From assembly GCA_003645975.1 (NCBI GenBank), contig QNDP01000044.1, positions 1-8,358 of the forward strand: 8,358 nucleotides of DNA, given 5' to 3'. The position numbers and the translations under genes were made by a program. Each line of letters starts with the position of its first letter. Positions within the stretch are counted from its first letter, which is position 1. The notes below the pieces were generated by a model. The model did not search any database. It saw only the letters and a list, made by a program, of their open reading frames with translations, and was not told the origin of the DNA. Shown here in pieces: positions 6,830 to 8,358 of this stretch. The stretch comes from Candidatus Hydrothermota bacterium. GTDB lineage: Bacteria > Hydrothermota > Hydrothermia > B15-G9.

Positions 6830-6839
6830 ACGGTGGAGT

Positions 6840-8358
6840 TCAAGCTTTCGGGGCTTCAAATTCCTCAAGTTTCGGCCTTGTATAGCACATCACTATGAGA
6901 CTAAAGTTCTTAGCCTCTTCCGGATCCGTCGGAATGGTGAGCTTGCTCCACTCCTTTTTCTTCGGGTTTAGATAAATTTCGACATCCCTGTGGATTTTTC
7001 CGTCCTTCCCCTTAGTTTCCACGACCTTTTTGAGTCCTACGACTATCGTCGGATTGTCTTCCGGCGAAGCCGCATGCATGATCGGCATGATCTGGTCGAA
7101 GCTCTTTCCAAGCAGATTGTTGAACAACTTCTTGTTCTTATCCGCAAGGTCTTTTAGGTTGATCATGTAGAACTCATTCGTCCCGGGTGAATATTCGAGC
7201 AGTTGCCGATAGACATCGAAGAGTTCGGGATAGTTTGCCGATTGGACTACGAGCCCGCCTTCAAAATCCTCGCTGCAGATAACGATATCTGCACCGGCTT
7301 CCTGTATCAGCGGCATCTTCTTGTGCGTTATGGCTTCGGCGACAATTATCGGCTTTTCGCCGGGTTTGTTTTTGAGAGCGGACTTGACCGAGAGAACGAT
7401 CAAAGCGGTCTGGGCATCGGGGTCTTTGATGTCATCACCCTCGACAGCAAGGACAATGATCGCCCGAGCCTTGTCGATGTCAATCGCTTCCAATGTATTC
7501 TCACTTAACGGATTACCGCTCAAGAAAGTTATCCGACGCCGCTCATCCAACTTCTCAAGCTGGTCGGCCTCTGGAACCGCTTCTGTGCTCAAGATTACAA
7601 ATCTCGTCGCCTTATCGCTTAACGGCGACTTCAAAAGTTCCTTCAAGATCTTTTCACCACGACTGTTCCAATTACAAATGACGATATGACTCTTATAATC
7701 CCTCACAACAAGACCTCCTTCCTTTAGGCGTCTTTCGGTGAAAAATGAGGACAAAATTGCCGTAAAAGTCGATAAAACGGTGATGGAGCCAAGAAAGATG
7801 ACCAATGACGCAAGGATGCGCCCTGCCAATGTCACAGGACTTCGGTCCTCAAGGCCGCTGAAAAGATAAACCACAACCGACCACAACGATTCGATCGGGG
7901 TGTCGAAATTCACATTCTGCGCTTTCTCGATCTGATAAAGGAAAAGTCCGCCCCAAATCCATACGAGCAGCAAAGCCCCGAGAAGCAGCAGGATCTCCGA
8001 AAGCATCCCCTTCTGTCTCCGAACATTTCTGAGGAGCCATGCGAGGCTCAGGGCGGCTATGAGGGCGCCTATAAAACTCACGGCGACAACCCAGACCGTT
8101 ATCTCTTTGATGGAGAGGATACCAATAAGTGCAAAGACTACCACGCCTCCAAAGAAGACACGCCACAACTTCTCGTCATTCAATGCTATGATGACACTGC
8201 CTATGACCAAGATGGCACATAATGTCGCCCATGTCAGATAGTTCTCGATGTTGAACCTTCTCAGAACAAGGATATACCCGCAAGTGAAAGCGAACAGGAC
8301 GAGCGATGGTATCCCGTTCTTTCGGAGTGCGCCCGGATTGACCGACTTGGAGAATAAG
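6840..8358 (-). CDS. Ion channel with RCK (TrkA-N) domain and non-canonical pore filter (5' partial)
   Basis: The reading frame is open from the stop at 6840 to the window edge, giving 505 visible residues and no convincing start, so the N-terminus lies outside. An in-frame TTG at 8210 falls inside a membrane segment and is not a believable start. Hydrophobic segments lie near visible residues 15-32, 40-59, 65-83, 88-109, 120-142 and 175-207, so at least six passes, as in six-helix cation channels but without an arginine-rich S4. Between the last two lies a pore loop, WSVVVYLFSGLEDRSPVTLAGR, whose FSGLED replaces the TVGYGD potassium filter. A cytoplasmic RCK/TrkA-N domain follows from about 220 (HIVICNWN), with the family's GADIVICSEDFEGGL segment near 356-369. 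The last 110 residues are polar. Selectivity and ligand are unknown. Confidence 0.85.
   Translation of the reverse strand, partial: LFSKSVNPGALRKNGIPSLVLFAFTCGYILVLRRFNIENYLTWATLCAILVIGSVIIALNDEKLWRVFFGGVVVFALIGILSIKEITVWVVAVSFIGALIAALSLAWLLRNVRRQKGMLSEILLLLGALLLVWIWGGLFLYQIEKAQNVNFDTPIESLWSVVVYLFSGLEDRSPVTLAGRILASLVIFLGSITVLSTFTAILSSFFTERRLKEGGLVVRDYKSHIVICNWNSRGEKILKELLKSPLSDKATRFVILSTEAVPEADQLEKLDERRRITFLSGNPLSENTLEAIDIDKARAIIVLAVEGDDIKDPDAQTALIVLSVKSALKNKPGEKPIIVAEAITHKKMPLIQEAGADIVICSEDFEGGLVVQSANYPELFDVYRQLLEYSPGTNEFYMINLKDLADKNKKLFNNLLGKSFDQIMPIMHAASPEDNPTIVVGLKKVVETKGKDGKIHRDVEIYLNPKKKEWSKLTIPTDPEEAKNFSLIVMCYTRPKLEEFEAPKA

Noticed and set aside
6604..6868. Short minus-strand open frames between the channel gene and hypA
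   Set aside because: Low-complexity translations, overlap with the promoter-like elements and hypA start, and no ribosome binding site; treated as non-coding.
8208..8210. TTG as the start of the channel gene
   Set aside because: The frame stays open upstream to the window edge and the upstream codons encode further membrane helix sequence, so the start lies outside.
1..8358. tRNA, rRNA, CRISPR array, insertion sequence, toxin-antitoxin or phage genes
   Set aside because: Looked for on both strands; no cloverleaf, regularly spaced repeat, transposase or terminal inverted repeat pair was found.

Overview
The window carries seven protein-coding genes on both strands, packed with short gaps, and no RNA gene, CRISPR array, insertion sequence or phage gene that I can see. 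Two genes are cut by the window edges. The features point to an uncultured-type anaerobic bacterium of the FCB or candidate-phylum kind (WOR-3-like or similar). The evidence is two large secreted beta-propeller proteins ending in type A sorting/FlgD-like C-terminal domains, a TPR lipoprotein with a clear lipobox, strong AAGGAGG ribosome binding sites, and a HypA closest in layout to the Thermococcus protein. The taxon is an inference; there is no marker gene to settle it.

Layout. 1-1977 (+): 3' part of a polysaccharide-deacetylase-like protein followed by a seven-bladed propeller and a sorting tail. 2021-3730 (-): a secreted propeller-type repeat protein with the same kind of tail, convergent with the first. 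3810-4157 (-): a small membrane protein of unknown function. 4158-4299: a divergent control region with two plausible promoters that share one palindromic TTGCAA box. 4300-5622 (+): a TPR lipoprotein, followed after 9 bases by an HNH endonuclease-family gene (5632-6141, +). 6210-6611 (-): the hydrogenase nickel-insertion factor hypA, with a 228-base upstream region containing a -10-like box, a palindrome and a short direct repeat. 6840-8358 (-): most of an ion channel with six membrane segments and a cytoplasmic RCK (TrkA-N) domain, whose pore loop lacks the usual potassium filter.

How they fit together. I see no single pathway. The two sorting-tail proteins are probably surface or secreted products. 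The lipoprotein and the HNH gene look co-transcribed. hypA implies a [NiFe] hydrogenase encoded elsewhere, since no hydrogenase or other hyp gene is present. The channel and hypA lie on the same strand but are separated enough to have their own control. I found no convincing new multi-gene system. The strongest leads are the non-canonical channel filter, the deacetylase-propeller fusion, the archaeal-type HypA and the shared-box divergent promoter.
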